DNA of 64,000 bases from Massilia sp. WG5 (GTDB taxonomy: Bacteria > Pseudomonadota > Gammaproteobacteria > Burkholderiales > Burkholderiaceae_D): the NCBI RefSeq assembly GCF_001412595.2, contig NZ_CP012640.2, positions 4,464,001 to 4,528,000 on the forward strand, read 5' to 3'. A program made the translations under genes and the position numbers. This document shows positions 10,758 to 20,029 of the stretch, piece by piece. Within the stretch, counting starts at the first letter, position 1; the number at the start of each line of letters is the position of its first letter. Under the pieces are notes generated by a model, which did not search any database, was not told the origin of the DNA, and worked only from the letters and a program-made list of their open reading frames with translations.

Positions 10758-11158
10758 TTTTCATCGTCGGGCGACGGCTCTGGTTTTGTTGTTGGAGCAG
10801 ACATCTGCTTGGGCCTTCCTCGTGGGCGTGCTATCAGTGCGTCGAAACCGCCTTCTCGATAACTGCGCTCCCATATGCCTACCGCTGCGTGATTGCGGAT
10901 ATTGAAAGCAGCTGCTGTTTGGCCGAATGACAGCTCATTGTCCCACATGTGCTGCAGCACCGACAGCTTGAACTCCGCACTATACGAGCTGTGCTTCTTC
11001 TTGAGTCCGTCCTTGCCATGCACACGATACAAGCTGACCCAGTGCTCTACAGATGAACGTTGACAACCGTACTTCCTCGCTAAGGTCTTGCTGCCCCTTC
11101 GCTTGACCAAGTATTCCTGGACAATCTTGAGCTTGAACCGCTCATCGTACTTCGTCAT
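10634..11158 (-). CDS. IS3-family transposase OrfA
   Basis: A 174-residue DNA-binding protein with two helix-turn-helix units, as in the IS150 group: KIVQEYLVKRRGSKTLARKYG and, further on, SVLQHMWDNELSFGQTAAAFNI. The family signature RPRGRPKQM follows, then a leucine-rich end (ELLAELNQLRMENAYLKKL) for dimer formation. The ATG giving MTKYDERFKLKI was chosen; an in-frame upstream start would lie in the terminal hairpin. No ribosome site is visible, since a stem ends 5 bases before the ATG. It overlaps orfB by 124 bases, with the slip site in the overlap. Confidence 0.92.
   Translation of the reverse strand: MTKYDERFKLKIVQEYLVKRRGSKTLARKYGCQRSSVEHWVSLYRVHGKDGLKKKHSSYSAEFKLSVLQHMWDNELSFGQTAAAFNIRNHAAVGIWERSYREGGFDALIARPRGRPKQMSAPTTKPEPSPDDEKCTRDELLAELNQLRMENAYLKKLRALVQAKQKATPPTKRK
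10691..10697 (-). other. Programmed -1 frameshift site AAAAAAG
   Basis: Read on the minus strand, A AAA AAG lies in the orfA frame as CTA AAA AAG. A -1 slip gives AAA AAA GTT, which continues in the orfB frame as KKVASLSSS. This is the standard IS3-family device for making the OrfAB transposase. Confidence 0.85.
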
Positions 11159-11196
11159 GAAAAAACCCCAAAAGTTGGTGTCCAACTTTTGGGGTT
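11159..11196 (-). terminator. Hairpin before orfA at the right IS end
   Basis: A perfect 15-bp stem (11164-11178 with 11182-11196, arm AACCCCAAAAGTTGG) with loop TGT. On the minus strand it is followed by a run of T residues (11164-11160) and then the orfA ATG. It looks like an intrinsic terminator that stops transcription entering from the MerR-type gene and hides any ribosome site. The outer arm is part of the terminal inverted repeat. Confidence 0.65.
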
Positions 11197-11203
11197 CAGT
11201 TCA
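11180..11203. repeat. IS right inverted repeat
   Basis: On the minus strand it begins TGAACTGAACCCC and ends AAGTTGGAC. It is bordered by the CGCG target copy at 11204-11207. Confidence 0.9.
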
Positions 11204-11220
11204 CGCGGGGCGCCTTTTTT
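11204..11220 (+). terminator. Right half of the interrupted secA terminator
   Basis: CGCG target copy, then GGGCGCC and six T residues. It was the 3' arm and T-run of the secA terminator before the insertion. The arm is also the start of the reverse terminator for the convergent gene ending at 11223. Confidence 0.85.
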
Positions 11221-11222
11221 AT

Positions 11223-12224
11223 TTACTCGCGCCCTAAACCCTTGCGCAACCACGCGATCGCCTCATCGCTGATCCCCGACCCCTTGCGCAGCATCGCCTG
11301 TTCCTCGGTCGCGCGGCGAAAGCCCGCAACCGCTTGCGGGTCGGTGCCGACCATGTCATGGAACAGCGCCATCCACTGGCGGCCCAGGGCATGGGAGGCA
11401 GGCTGCGCGGCGTCCGGATCGAGTCGCATCTGTTCGCGCACCCGGCCGATCAGGACGGTCCACTCGTGGCCGCGGGACGCATAGTGACTGCGCATGCGCG
11501 CGATCACGTCCGGGGCCAGGTAGCGCGACCAGATCGCGTATTTCAGCTCGCCGATCACCGCCATCACGTAGCGCATGACGTCCTCGGGCAGGCCTGCCGA
11601 CCCTTTTTCGCGCTCCGCCATCAGGTTGATGCGCGCCGCGAGGTCGGCGTCGCCGCCGGTGCCGCGTCCGAAGGCTTCCAGCCAGCGCCGTCCGAAGGCC
11701 CTGGCGGCATCCGCATCCGGCGCCACCTGCGTGCGTATCAGCTCCCTGGCTTCTTCGACCAGCCCCTTGAATTGCGCCTTGATCGCCTCGTCGTGGTACA
11801 TCGGAAGGCGCGCCAGGTCGTCCTGCGTGAAGTATTTTTCGTACATGCTCATCTGCTCCAGTGAGTCCAGCCAGGTGGACAGGTCCGGCTGGCCGCCATG
11901 CGCCAGTTCCGTGCGCAGGCGCTGCAGTTGAGCGCGCATGCGCGCCGCCTCCAGCATCTGGCGGTCGAGCGCCGCCAACTGGCGTTCGACAACGGCCAGC
12001 GGACTGCCTTCCGGACTGTCCAGGTAAAGACCGATGTCGGCCAGGCTCATGCCGAGGGAACGCAGGGCCTGGATCCGGTGCAGGCGCGCCACGTCGTCGC
12101 GGTTGTAGAGCCGGTAGCCGGCATCGGAACGCGCCGAGGGCTGGAGCAGCCCGATGCTGTCGTAATGGTGCAGCGTGCGTACCGTGAGCCTGGCAAGCGC
12201 GGCGAGTTCTCCCACTTTCAGCAT
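11223..12224 (-). CDS. MerR-family regulator with TipAS-like domain
   Basis: A 333-residue transcription regulator. Residues 1-70 form a MerR winged helix domain (MLKVGELAALARLTVRTLHHYD, then GYRLYNRDDVARLHRIQALRSLG). Next comes a coiled coil (about 80-115). Residues 125-245 resemble a TipAS effector-binding domain (YFTQDDLARLP). A second part with related helical pattern reaches the end. MerR proteins bend the spacer of a target promoter on effector binding; TipAS domains bind peptide-like or aromatic ligands. The ATG at 12224 follows AAAGGAG, which decides the start. The target is unknown; the divergent CPBP gene is a candidate. Confidence 0.85.
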   Translation of the reverse strand: MLKVGELAALARLTVRTLHHYDSIGLLQPSARSDAGYRLYNRDDVARLHRIQALRSLGMSLADIGLYLDSPEGSPLAVVERQLAALDRQMLEAARMRAQLQRLRTELAHGGQPDLSTWLDSLEQMSMYEKYFTQDDLARLPMYHDEAIKAQFKGLVEEARELIRTQVAPDADAARAFGRRWLEAFGRGTGGDADLAARINLMAEREKGSAGLPEDVMRYVMAVIGELKYAIWSRYLAPDVIARMRSHYASRGHEWTVLIGRVREQMRLDPDAAQPASHALGRQWMALFHDMVGTDPQAVAGFRRATEEQAMLRKGSGISDEAIAWLRKGLGRE

Positions 12225-12360
12225 CGAGCATCTCCTTTCTTCAGCGTGGACCCAGTCTCGATCCTGACGTGGCGTGAGGGTCAAGCATGCAATGATAAGG
12301 CCCCGACTTGCCTTTGGAGTCATAATATTCTGGCAAGCTGTTCACATTCCTGGAGAGCGC

Positions 12361-13140
12361 ATGCAAACCCTGAGCGATGGCGCCATCCCGCGGCCGGCCT
12401 CGTCCCGGCTGCTGCTGGTGGCCGCCGTGCTGTTCTTCTTCTACCAGATGCCCGAGGGCGTCGGAAACGCCTACCTGCTGGCGCTGTTCCCGTTCGTTGC
12501 GTGGTGGGGATCGCGCGCGCTGGGCTTCAGCGGCATGCGCGCCTGGTACCTGGATGCACGGCCGGGCTGGCTGCGGCTCCTGGTGCTGGGGCTCGTGCTG
12601 GCGATCACGGCCAAGTTCGCGGCGGTCGCCATCGGGACGCGCACCGGCGTTTATACCTTCGCCTGGGCAGATGCGCCGCGCGGCGCGGCGCTGGCAGCCG
12701 CGCTGGGCTTCACCGCTTTCTCCACCTTCATCGCGTCCTCGGCCGAGGACATCGTCACGCGCGGCTTCGTGATGCGGGCCTTCCCGGCGCTCGGCAGGCA
12801 CTGGAGCTTCATCGTGGTCTCGGCCGCGCTGTTCGTGCTGAACCATATCTACCGCCTGAACAAGGGGCCGGTCGAATGGCTGACGATCTTCTGCTTCGGC
12901 CTTGCCTATGCGGCGGCGCTGTACCGCGCACGCACGCTGTGGGCGGCGGTGGGCCTGCACTGGGGCTGGAATCTCGCCAACGGCCTGCTCGACATCTTTT
13001 CCCGCTCGGACCTCGCGCAGCCCGCGGTGGCGCCGTTCTATTCCTGCGCCGCCCACCTCGTGCTGCTGGCCTGCGCCCTGGTCTTCATGCGCCCCTCTGC
13101 GGCGCATGCCGGAAGCGCTTCTCCTCGTGCCACAGCGTGA
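12361..13140 (+). CDS. CPBP-family membrane protease-like protein
   Basis: A 259-residue inner-membrane protein with about seven hydrophobic segments. The CPBP (CAAX protease and bacteriocin-processing) motifs are present: SSAEDIVTRGFVMRAF for motif 1, where the usual EExxxR is here EDxxxR, FVLNHIYR for motif 2 and GLHWGWNLANG for motif 3. Asp in place of the second Glu occurs in some members, so activity is uncertain. ATG 12361 was chosen over an upstream in-frame start that would extend into the divergent promoter region. The end overlaps the convergent PerM-type gene by 56 bases. Confidence 0.8.
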   Translation: MQTLSDGAIPRPASSRLLLVAAVLFFFYQMPEGVGNAYLLALFPFVAWWGSRALGFSGMRAWYLDARPGWLRLLVLGLVLAITAKFAAVAIGTRTGVYTFAWADAPRGAALAAALGFTAFSTFIASSAEDIVTRGFVMRAFPALGRHWSFIVVSAALFVLNHIYRLNKGPVEWLTIFCFGLAYAAALYRARTLWAAVGLHWGWNLANGLLDIFSRSDLAQPAVAPFYSCAAHLVLLACALVFMRPSAAHAGSASPRATA

Positions 13141-14152
13141 CGAACAGCGTCATCACCACCGGCCCGACGAACAGGCCGATCAGGCCCAGGGTCTCGACCC
13201 CGCCCAGGATGCCAAGCAGGACGGCGAGGAAGGGCAGCTTGGTGGCGTTGCCGATGATGGTCGGGCGCACGAAGTGGTCGGCCACGAACAGTACCACCAT
13301 GCCCAGGGCGACGATGGCGGCGGCGGCAGCCGTGTTGCCCTGGTAGACGAGGAGGGCGGCGACGGCGCCGAAGGCCAGCGGCGCGCCGAAGGGGATGATG
13401 GCCAGCACGCCGGTGGCGGCCGCCCACAGCACCGCCGAGGGCACGCCCGCGAACTGGTAGCCGATGCCCAGCAGGACGCCCTCGGCCAGGCCGACCAGCA
13501 CCAGGCCGTTGACGGTGGCGCGCACCGCGGTCGGTACCTTCAGCGAGTACAGGGCCCAGCGCTGGGCGCCGATCAGGTGCGCGCCGATGGCCTCAAGCTG
13601 CCCCTGCAGCGCGCGGCCGTCCTTGTAGAAGAAGAACAGGCAGAGGAAGGCGAAGGCGATATCGATCAGGCGGTGCAGGGTGCCGCTGCCGACGCGCTTG
13701 AGTACTTCGCTGGCCGACTGCATGTGGCCCACCGAGCTGTCCTGCAGCAGGTGCGCCAGGCCGTGCGGCTGTCCCAGCGTGGCCTGCCACCAGTTGTAGA
13801 TGGCGTCGCCCGCCATCGGGATCCGCAGCAGCCAGGCCGGCGCCGCCAGGCCCTCGGTATTCGCGCTGGCGACCAGCTGCGCCAGCGCCGGCGCCTGGTG
13901 CGCGGCCTGGGCCAGGCCCAGCGCCAGCGGCGTGATGAACACCAGCGCGGCAATGACGGTCGTCAGGGCCGCCGCCAGGATCTCACGCTTGCCCAGCAGT
14001 CGCAGCACGCGCCGGTACAGCGGCCAGGTGGCGATGCACAGGATCGCCGCCCACAGCAGGGGCAGCACGAAGCGCTGGGTGACGAACAGGGCGAACAGGA
14101 TGATCGCCAGCGAAAAACAGGCGCTCAGGACGCTGCGTTGGGTTTCTGTCAT
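13085..14152 (-). CDS. AI-2E/PerM-family membrane protein
   Basis: A 355-residue inner-membrane protein with about eight hydrophobic segments. The pattern fits the family once named AI-2E transporters: an N-terminal pair of helices around FVLPLLWAAILCIATWPLYRR, a central soluble stretch with SSVGHMQSASEVLKRVGSGTLH, the conserved FFFYKDGRALQGQLE, then a C-terminal bundle with LAIIPFGAPLAFG and FVGPVVMTLFVTLW. Substrates in the family vary and none can be assigned here. It is transcribed away from argJ and runs into the CPBP gene tail to tail. Confidence 0.85.
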   Translation of the reverse strand: MTETQRSVLSACFSLAIILFALFVTQRFVLPLLWAAILCIATWPLYRRVLRLLGKREILAAALTTVIAALVFITPLALGLAQAAHQAPALAQLVASANTEGLAAPAWLLRIPMAGDAIYNWWQATLGQPHGLAHLLQDSSVGHMQSASEVLKRVGSGTLHRLIDIAFAFLCLFFFYKDGRALQGQLEAIGAHLIGAQRWALYSLKVPTAVRATVNGLVLVGLAEGVLLGIGYQFAGVPSAVLWAAATGVLAIIPFGAPLAFGAVAALLVYQGNTAAAAAIVALGMVVLFVADHFVRPTIIGNATKLPFLAVLLGILGGVETLGLIGLFVGPVVMTLFVTLWHEEKRFRHAPQRGA

Positions 14153-14272
14153 GTGCCTGATTATTAATGAACCGCCTTAAAAAGTCATTAACAACGGTGC
14201 GGCGCCCCGTGCCCGCCGCTGGCGGTACAATATCGGATTCGACAATCTTTCCCTTTCAGCGAAGAGAACCCC

Positions 14273-15511
14273 ATGGCCGTCAATTCCCCTCTGCCCGTCG
14301 CCGCCGAACTGAAGCCCGTGAATGGCCTCGAGATCGGCTTTGCCGAAGCCGGTATCAAGAAGCCGAACCGCAAGGACGTGCTGCTGATGAAACTGCCGGA
14401 TGGCGCCACCGTCGCCGGCGTGTTCACCAAGAACCGCTTCTGCGCCGCGCCGGTCCAGGTGAGCAAGGCCAACCTGGCGGCCGTCGCCAACGGCGGCAAG
14501 CCGATCCGCGCGCTGGTGGTCAACACCGGCAACGCCAACGCCGCCACCGGCGAACAGGGCCTGCAAAGCGCCAGGACCACCTGTGAGGAAGTGGCGCGCC
14601 TGCTCGGCATCGACGCGCAGCAAGTGCTGCCGTTCTCGACCGGCGTGATCCTGGAGCAGCTGCCGGTGCAGAAGATCGTCGCCGCGCTGCCGGCCGCCGT
14701 GTCGAACCTGAAGCAGGACAACTGGTTCAATGCGGCCGAAGCCATCATGACCACCGACACCCAGCCGAAGGCGGCCTCGCTCACCACCAGCATCGGCGGC
14801 CACACCGTCACGCTGACCGGCATCAGCAAGGGCGCCGGCATGATCAAGCCGAACATGGCGACCATGCTGGGCTACCTGGCCTTCGACGCCAGGGTCGCCC
14901 AGCCGGTGCTGGACGAACTGGTGCGCTACGCCGCCGACCGCTCCTTCAACTGCATCACCATCGACGGCGACACCTCGACCAACGATTCCTTCATCCTGAT
15001 GGCGACCGGCGCCGGCTCGCTGGTCGTCGATTCGGTCGACAGCCCGGACTACATCGCCCTGCGCGACGCCCTCACCGGCATCTCGACCCACCTGGCCCAG
15101 CAGATCATCCGCGACGGCGAAGGCGCGACCAAGTTCATCACCATCACGGTGGATCAGGGCCGCGACATGGAAGAGTGCCGCAAGATCGCCTACTCGATCG
15201 CCCACTCGCCGCTGGTGAAGACCGCCTTCTTCGCCTCCGACCCGAACCTGGGCCGCATCCTGGCCGCGATCGGCTATGCCGGCGTGGACGACCTCGACAC
15301 CACCAAGCTGGATCTCTACCTGGACGACGTGCTGGTGGCGAAGGCCGGCGGCCGCAACCCGGACTACAAGGAAGAGGACGGCCAGCGCGTGATGAAGAAG
15401 GCGGAGATCCTGGTGCGCGTGGAACTGGGCCGCGGCGACGCTGCCGCCACGGTCTGGACCTGCGACCTGTCGCACGACTACGTCTCGATCAACGCTGACT
15501 ATCGCTCGTAA
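14273..15511 (+). CDS. argJ: Glutamate N-acetyltransferase / amino-acid acetyltransferase ArgJ
   Basis: ArgJ moves the acetyl group from N-acetylornithine to glutamate (the cyclic arginine pathway) and in some bacteria also uses acetyl-CoA. The 412-residue precursor cuts itself before a threonine; here it is Thr197 in [15 protein letters not shown], giving alpha and beta chains. Other family marks are [24 protein letters not shown] and the end [17 protein letters not shown]. The gene follows a run of AGAGAACCCC as weak ribosome site. Its TAA shares one base with the next ATG (TAATG), so translation is coupled to the DUF815 gene. Confidence 0.97.
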   Translation: MAVNSPLPVAAELKPVNGLEIGFAEAGIKKPNRKDVLLMKLPDGATVAGVFTKNRFCAAPVQVSKANLAAVANGGKPIRALVVNTGNANAATGEQGLQSARTTCEEVARLLGIDAQQVLPFSTGVILEQLPVQKIVAALPAAVSNLKQDNWFNAAEAIMTTDTQPKAASLTTSIGGHTVTLTGISKGAGMIKPNMATMLGYLAFDARVAQPVLDELVRYAADRSFNCITIDGDTSTNDSFILMATGAGSLVVDSVDSPDYIALRDALTGISTHLAQQIIRDGEGATKFITITVDQGRDMEECRKIAYSIAHSPLVKTAFFASDPNLGRILAAIGYAGVDDLDTTKLDLYLDDVLVAKAGGRNPDYKEEDGQRVMKKAEILVRVELGRGDAAATVWTCDLSHDYVSINADYRS

Positions 15512-16407
15512 TGAACCAGCTGGATCAATTTCTCCATCGCGCCGAAAACCTGCTGGCACGGCTGGAGGCCATGCTCCCGCCGGCCGTGCCGCGCGAGCCG
15601 GAGTGGGGGCGCAGCTTCGCCTTCCGCTGGCGCAAGCGCCCCGGTTCCGGCCCCAACGGCCAGAAGTACCTGCAGCCGGTGCTGCACGCCTCGACCATCT
15701 CGCTGGACGACCTGCAGCACGTCGGCCGCCAGAAAGAGGAAATCGAACAGAACACCCGCCAGTTCGTGGCGCGCCGGCCGGCCAACAACGTGCTGCTGAC
15801 CGGCGCGCGCGGCACGGGCAAATCGTCCCTGATCAAGGCCTGCCTGAACGGCTTCGCCGGCCAGGGCCTGCGCCTGATCGAGGTCGACAAGGCCGACCTG
15901 GCCGACCTGCCGGACATCGTCGACCTGGTGGCCGGCCGTCCGGAGCGCTTCGTGATCTTCTGCGACGATCTCAGTTTCGAAGAGGGCGAAGCCGGCTACA
16001 AGGCGCTGAAGGTGGCGCTGGACGGCAGCGTGGCCGCGCAGTCGGACAATGTGCTGATCTACGCGACCTCGAACCGGCGCCACCTGATGCCGGAGAAAAT
16101 GTCGGACAACGCCGGCTACAGCCACGGCGACGACGGCGACCTGCATCCCGGCGAAACGGTCGAGGAAAAGATCTCGCTGTCCGAGCGCTTCGGCCTGTGG
16201 CTGTCCTTCTATCCCTTCAAGCAGGACGACTACCTGGACATCGTCGGCCACTGGCTGGCGAGCTTCGGCTGTACGCCGCAACAGATCGAGGCGGCGCGTC
16301 CGGATGCGCTGCGCTGGGCCCTGCAGCGCGGCTCGCGCTCGGGCCGGGTGGCCTGGCAGTTCGCCAAAGACTACGCGGGCAAGCTGGAAGGGAGCGCGGG
16401 TGTCTGA
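15511..16407 (+). CDS. DUF815-family AAA ATPase
   Basis: A 298-residue cytoplasmic P-loop ATPase. Walker A is TGARGTGKSSLIKA (about residues 96-109), Walker B FVIFCDDLSFEE (about 148-159), and a sensor-like YATSNRRHL follows (about 184). A family stretch VEEKISLSERFGLWLSFYPF lies near 212. The family is widely conserved next to mutT and argJ in betaproteobacteria; its role is not known, although a chaperone or ATPase switch role is possible from the fold. It overlaps argJ by one base and mutT by eight, so the three genes form a tight operon. Confidence 0.9.
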   Translation: MNQLDQFLHRAENLLARLEAMLPPAVPREPEWGRSFAFRWRKRPGSGPNGQKYLQPVLHASTISLDDLQHVGRQKEEIEQNTRQFVARRPANNVLLTGARGTGKSSLIKACLNGFAGQGLRLIEVDKADLADLPDIVDLVAGRPERFVIFCDDLSFEEGEAGYKALKVALDGSVAAQSDNVLIYATSNRRHLMPEKMSDNAGYSHGDDGDLHPGETVEEKISLSERFGLWLSFYPFKQDDYLDIVGHWLASFGCTPQQIEAARPDALRWALQRGSRSGRVAWQFAKDYAGKLEGSAGV

Positions 16408-16810
16408 AGCGGTGCAAAAGCCGATCGACGTCGCGGTCGGCATCCTGATGCGCGAGAACGGCGACGTCCTGCTGGGCCAGCGTCCGGAAGGCAAACCCTA
16501 TGCCGGCTACTGGGAATTCCCGGGCGGGAAAGTCGAGCCGGGCGAGGACATCTTCCACGCCCTGCAGCGCGAGTTCGTCGAGGAACTGGGCGTGCATGTC
16601 GTCAGCGCCGAACCCTGGTGCTGCGTCGAGCACGTCTACGAGCACGCCCACGTGCGCCTGTACTTCTACATCAGCCGCGAGTGGCTAGGCGAGCCGCAAA
16701 GCCTGGAAGGGCAGGCCTTTGCGTGGCAGGGCGGCTACTCCGTGAGCCCGCTGTTGCCGGCGACGATTCCCTTGCTGGAGTGGCTGGACAAGCTGCGCTA
16801 CAAAAATTAG
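16400..16810 (+). CDS. mutT: MutT-type Nudix hydrolase
   Basis: A 136-residue hydrolase that would clear 8-oxo-dGTP from the nucleotide pool. The Nudix box GGKVEPGEDIFHALQREFVEELG (residues 42-64) has the full GX5EX7REUXEEXGU pattern. LLGQRPEGKPYAGYWEFPG before it is typical of MutT itself. The start chosen is GTG 16400, preceded by GAAGGGAG and overlapping the DUF815 gene; an in-frame ATG further upstream would lie deep in that gene. The protein lacks the C-terminal thiamine-synthase-like domain found in some relatives. Confidence 0.9.
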   Translation: MSEAVQKPIDVAVGILMRENGDVLLGQRPEGKPYAGYWEFPGGKVEPGEDIFHALQREFVEELGVHVVSAEPWCCVEHVYEHAHVRLYFYISREWLGEPQSLEGQAFAWQGGYSVSPLLPATIPLLEWLDKLRYKN

Positions 16811-16898
16811 CGTCGTTCCCGCGCAGGCGGGAACCCAAGTTTGCTAGCGTTTCGTTAGCGCATACAGAACTTGGGTCCCCGCCTGCGCGGGGACGACG
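16811..16898. repeat. Paired inverted palindromic repeats
   Basis: One unit CGTCGTTCCCGCGCAGGCGG... (16811-16840) and a second in inverse order (16868-16898), 27 bases apart. Each unit is a hairpin with GCAGG/CCTGC core. The pair resembles a BIME-like element and lies between the convergent ends of mutT and the aldo/keto reductase gene. Confidence 0.9.
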
Positions 16899-16908
16899 GT
16901 TCGGCGCC

Positions 16909-17958
<1,050 letters not shown>

Positions 17959-18339
17959 TCAGGCATGAATCAACCTGCCGCCGGCGAAGGCCCAGTTTTC
18001 CCAGCTGGTTTCCTTGAACACCACCATCACGTTTTCCGGGTCCAGCCCGGCCGCGCGCAGGCGCTCCATCAGCTCGGCCAGCAGCTTCTTCCTGACCTTC
18101 ACGCTGCGGCCCACCGACCACAGGATCTCGATCAGCACGAAGTCCTCCGTGCGCGCGGTGGCGACGTCGGGATAGCCGGTATCGAAACGGAAGTCGCCGG
18201 CATCGAGTTCCAGCACGCGCTGGAACTTGTCGGTGTCGGGCACGCCGGTCGACACCAGGCTGGCGTGTACGGCATCGAGCACGCTGGCCTTGAATTCAGG
18301 GCTTTTTGGCTTGCGGACGGTGAGGGTGACGAGCGGCAT
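17959..18339 (-). CDS. Tautomerase-family protein
   Basis: A 126-residue protein of the 4-oxalocrotonate tautomerase/MIF fold. The start MPLVTLTVRKPKS places Pro2, the catalytic base after removal of Met. The length is about twice a 4-OT unit, with two beta-alpha-beta repeats, as in YusQ-like and MIF-like members: LVSTGVPDTDKFQRV in the first and RKKLLAELMERLRAAGLDPENV in the second. The end ETSWENWAFAGGRL matches DUF1904/tautomerase_2 relatives. No substrate can be assigned. Confidence 0.8.
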   Translation of the reverse strand: MPLVTLTVRKPKSPEFKASVLDAVHASLVSTGVPDTDKFQRVLELDAGDFRFDTGYPDVATARTEDFVLIEILWSVGRSVKVRKKLLAELMERLRAAGLDPENVMVVFKETSWENWAFAGGRLIHA

Positions 18340-18360
18340 GCAGGATCCCTTCGAAAAGGC

Positions 18361-18543
18361 TTACTGTTCGGCCAGCGGATCGTCCTGGTTATCCTCGGGC
18401 GTGGCGCCCGGGATCGTGTATTTTTCCTCGGCCCAGGCGCCGAGGTCGATCTGTTTGCAGCGATCGGAGCAGAACGGGCGATACTTGTTCGCCGGCGTCC
18501 ATTCGACCTTCTTGCCGCAGGTGGGACAGGAAACGACAGTCAT
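18361..18543 (-). CDS. yacG: DNA gyrase inhibitor YacG
   Basis: A 60-residue zinc-finger protein with four cysteines (CPTCGKK, then [19 protein letters not shown]). E. coli YacG binds zinc and inhibits GyrB. The short acidic end ([12 protein letters not shown]) is normal. ATG 18543 was chosen as it gives the family's start [10 protein letters not shown]; the frame stays open upstream into zapD. It lies 8 bases after zapD in the pilD-coaE-zapD-yacG run. Confidence 0.93.
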   Translation of the reverse strand: MTVVSCPTCGKKVEWTPANKYRPFCSDRCKQIDLGAWAEEKYTIPGATPEDNQDDPLAEQ

Positions 18544-18551
18544 GACAGGAT

Positions 18552-19307
18552 TCAGAAGTTGCAGAGGGTGAGCTCGAATGGTACATCGTCTTCGAGCGGT
18601 TTGGGTTTCAGGTCCCCGCCTTGCGTCGTGAAACGCACCCACAGCATGTACTTGTTGGCCGAGATTTCCGGGATGGCGCCCAGGCTCTCGTCGATCGACA
18701 GGCGCAGCATCTGGTAGACCTTGCCCTGCAGCATCTGCTGGTAGCTACCGGCCACGGCGATCATCTTGACCGGGCCGCCGGAATCGCGCAGCAGGCGCAG
18801 CACCAGGGCCAGGGCATCGAACAGCGGGGCGAGCGGCGCGAACCAGGCCGAGATGTCGGCGAAGCGCTGCTCGGCGGGACGCTGCTGCCAGGCGTAGTAG
18901 GAGGGCAGGTCGAATTCGCAGGCGCCGCCCGGCATCACGGTGCGGCCGCGGATGCTCATCAGCCATTCGTTGTCGCGCACGTTCTGGCCGGTCTTGCCCT
19001 GGGCGTTGACGAGGGCATTGCTGACAGTGTCGAGCTCGGCCAGCACGGCGTCCAGCGCGTCGGCGGCGACGGCCGGATTGCTGCGGTAGCTCAGCAGGCT
19101 CTGCTTCTGGCGTTCGAGTTCCTGCAGCAGGTCGGACTTGAGGTCGGCGCGGCCTGCTACTTCCAGCATGTCGAAGATCGTCGCGAGCGCGACGTGATGC
19201 TGCAGAGGATGTTCCTGATTCACAAAGAACTTGAATTTCTCGTACAGGTCCTCGAGCCGCAACAACGTGCGAATCCGCTCGTTGAACGGGTATTCGTAGA
19301 CGATCAA
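18552..19307 (-). CDS. zapD: Cell division protein ZapD
   Basis: ZapD cross-links FtsZ filaments by binding the FtsZ C-terminal peptide. The family's N-terminal stretch [18 protein letters not shown] begins the mature part, the long helical domain follows, and the C-terminal beta domain has [12 protein letters not shown] chose a TTG start at 19307 (TTG ATC GTC TAC GAA) because GAGAGGAA stands at normal spacing before it and the 251-residue length fits the family. An ATG at 19367 would add 20 residues of unlikely sequence ([14 protein letters not shown]). The gene lies between coaE and yacG. Confidence 0.9.
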   Translation of the reverse strand: MIVYEYPFNERIRTLLRLEDLYEKFKFFVNQEHPLQHHVALATIFDMLEVAGRADLKSDLLQELERQKQSLLSYRSNPAVAADALDAVLAELDTVSNALVNAQGKTGQNVRDNEWLMSIRGRTVMPGGACEFDLPSYYAWQQRPAEQRFADISAWFAPLAPLFDALALVLRLLRDSGGPVKMIAVAGSYQQMLQGKVYQMLRLSIDESLGAIPEISANKYMLWVRFTTQGGDLKPKPLEDDVPFELTLCNF

Positions 19308-19369
19308 AGTGACATTCCTCTCGGCGTGTGCTGGCGCGACCACGTGATTCTGAACCATGATGGGCAAAA

Positions 19370-20029
19370 TTACAAACGCTCGTTCGGCGCGGCCGCCAAT
19401 TTTCCTGCTTCGGCCAGATAAAACGCGTGCAGCCTGTCCACTTGCGGCACGAGTTGCTCCAGGCCGTCGTCGTTGAGGATGATGTCGTCGGCGGCGGCCT
19501 GGCGCTGTGCGCGCGTGACCTGGGCGGCCATGATGGCGCGGACTTGGGCTTCCTGCAGGCCATTACGCGCCATTACGCGCGCCACCTGCACTTCTTCCGG
19601 ACAATCGATCGCCAGCACCCGCGCCACGCGCTGGCGCCAGCTGCCGGATTCGATCAGCAGCGGGACCACGAAGATTACATAGGGACCGCTGGCCAGCAGC
19701 GCGGCGGCAGCGGTGGCCTCGCGTATTTTCGGGTGCAGGATGGCTTCCAGGCGGACCCGCGCGCCCGGGTCGGAAAACACCAGGGCGCGCATCTTCGCGC
19801 GGTCCAGCGCACCCTCGGGCGTGGCGAATCCGGGGCCGAATTCCTCGACCAGCGCAGGCATCGCGGCGCCGTGCGGGGCGGTGAGGAGGTGGGCGATCTG
19901 GTCGGTATCGACGACCGAGGCGCCGCGCGCCGCGAACAGGTCGGCGACGGTGGTCTTGCCGCAACCGATGCCGCCGGTCAGGCCGACGGCGAATCGCTGG
20001 AAAACCTGCGGGTTGTCTTGATTATCCAT
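19370..20029 (-). CDS. coaE: Dephospho-CoA kinase
   Basis: CoaE phosphorylates dephospho-CoA at the ribose 3'-hydroxyl, the last step of coenzyme A synthesis. The 219-residue product has the P-loop [15 protein letters not shown] (residues 16-30), [12 protein letters not shown] (substrate Asp), HPKIREA (about 118) and the lid-region [11 protein letters not shown]. The last 10 residues ([10 protein letters not shown]) are variable. It starts one base after the pilD stop... in transcription order it follows pilD directly, so the two are cotranscribed. Confidence 0.96.
   Translation of the reverse strand: MDNQDNPQVFQRFAVGLTGGIGCGKTTVADLFAARGASVVDTDQIAHLLTAPHGAAMPALVEEFGPGFATPEGALDRAKMRALVFSDPGARVRLEAILHPKIREATAAAALLASGPYVIFVVPLLIESGSWRQRVARVLAIDCPEEVQVARVMARNGLQEAQVRAIMAAQVTRAQRQAAADDIILNDDGLEQLVPQVDRLHAFYLAEAGKLAAAPNERL

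Larger units (their letters stand above)
9764..11203 (-). mobile_element. IS3-family (IS150-group) insertion sequence
   Basis: The element is 1440 bp. Its 24-bp terminal inverted repeats (9764-9787 and 11180-11203) match at 21 of 24 positions and start TGAACTGA. A direct repeat CGCG flanks it (9760-9763 and 11204-11207). It carries overlapping orfA and orfB with an A6G slip site, so the transposase is made as an OrfAB fusion. Both frames are intact with all catalytic residues, so it may be active. It lies in the loop of the terminator shared by secA and the convergent MerR-type gene. Confidence 0.95.

Noticed and set aside
14147..14165. CTGTCAT-GTGC-CTGATTA, a Pho-box-like stretch.
   Set aside because: Only the first half-site matches. 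It contains the start codon of the PerM-type gene and has no -10 box at the right distance, so it is likely chance.
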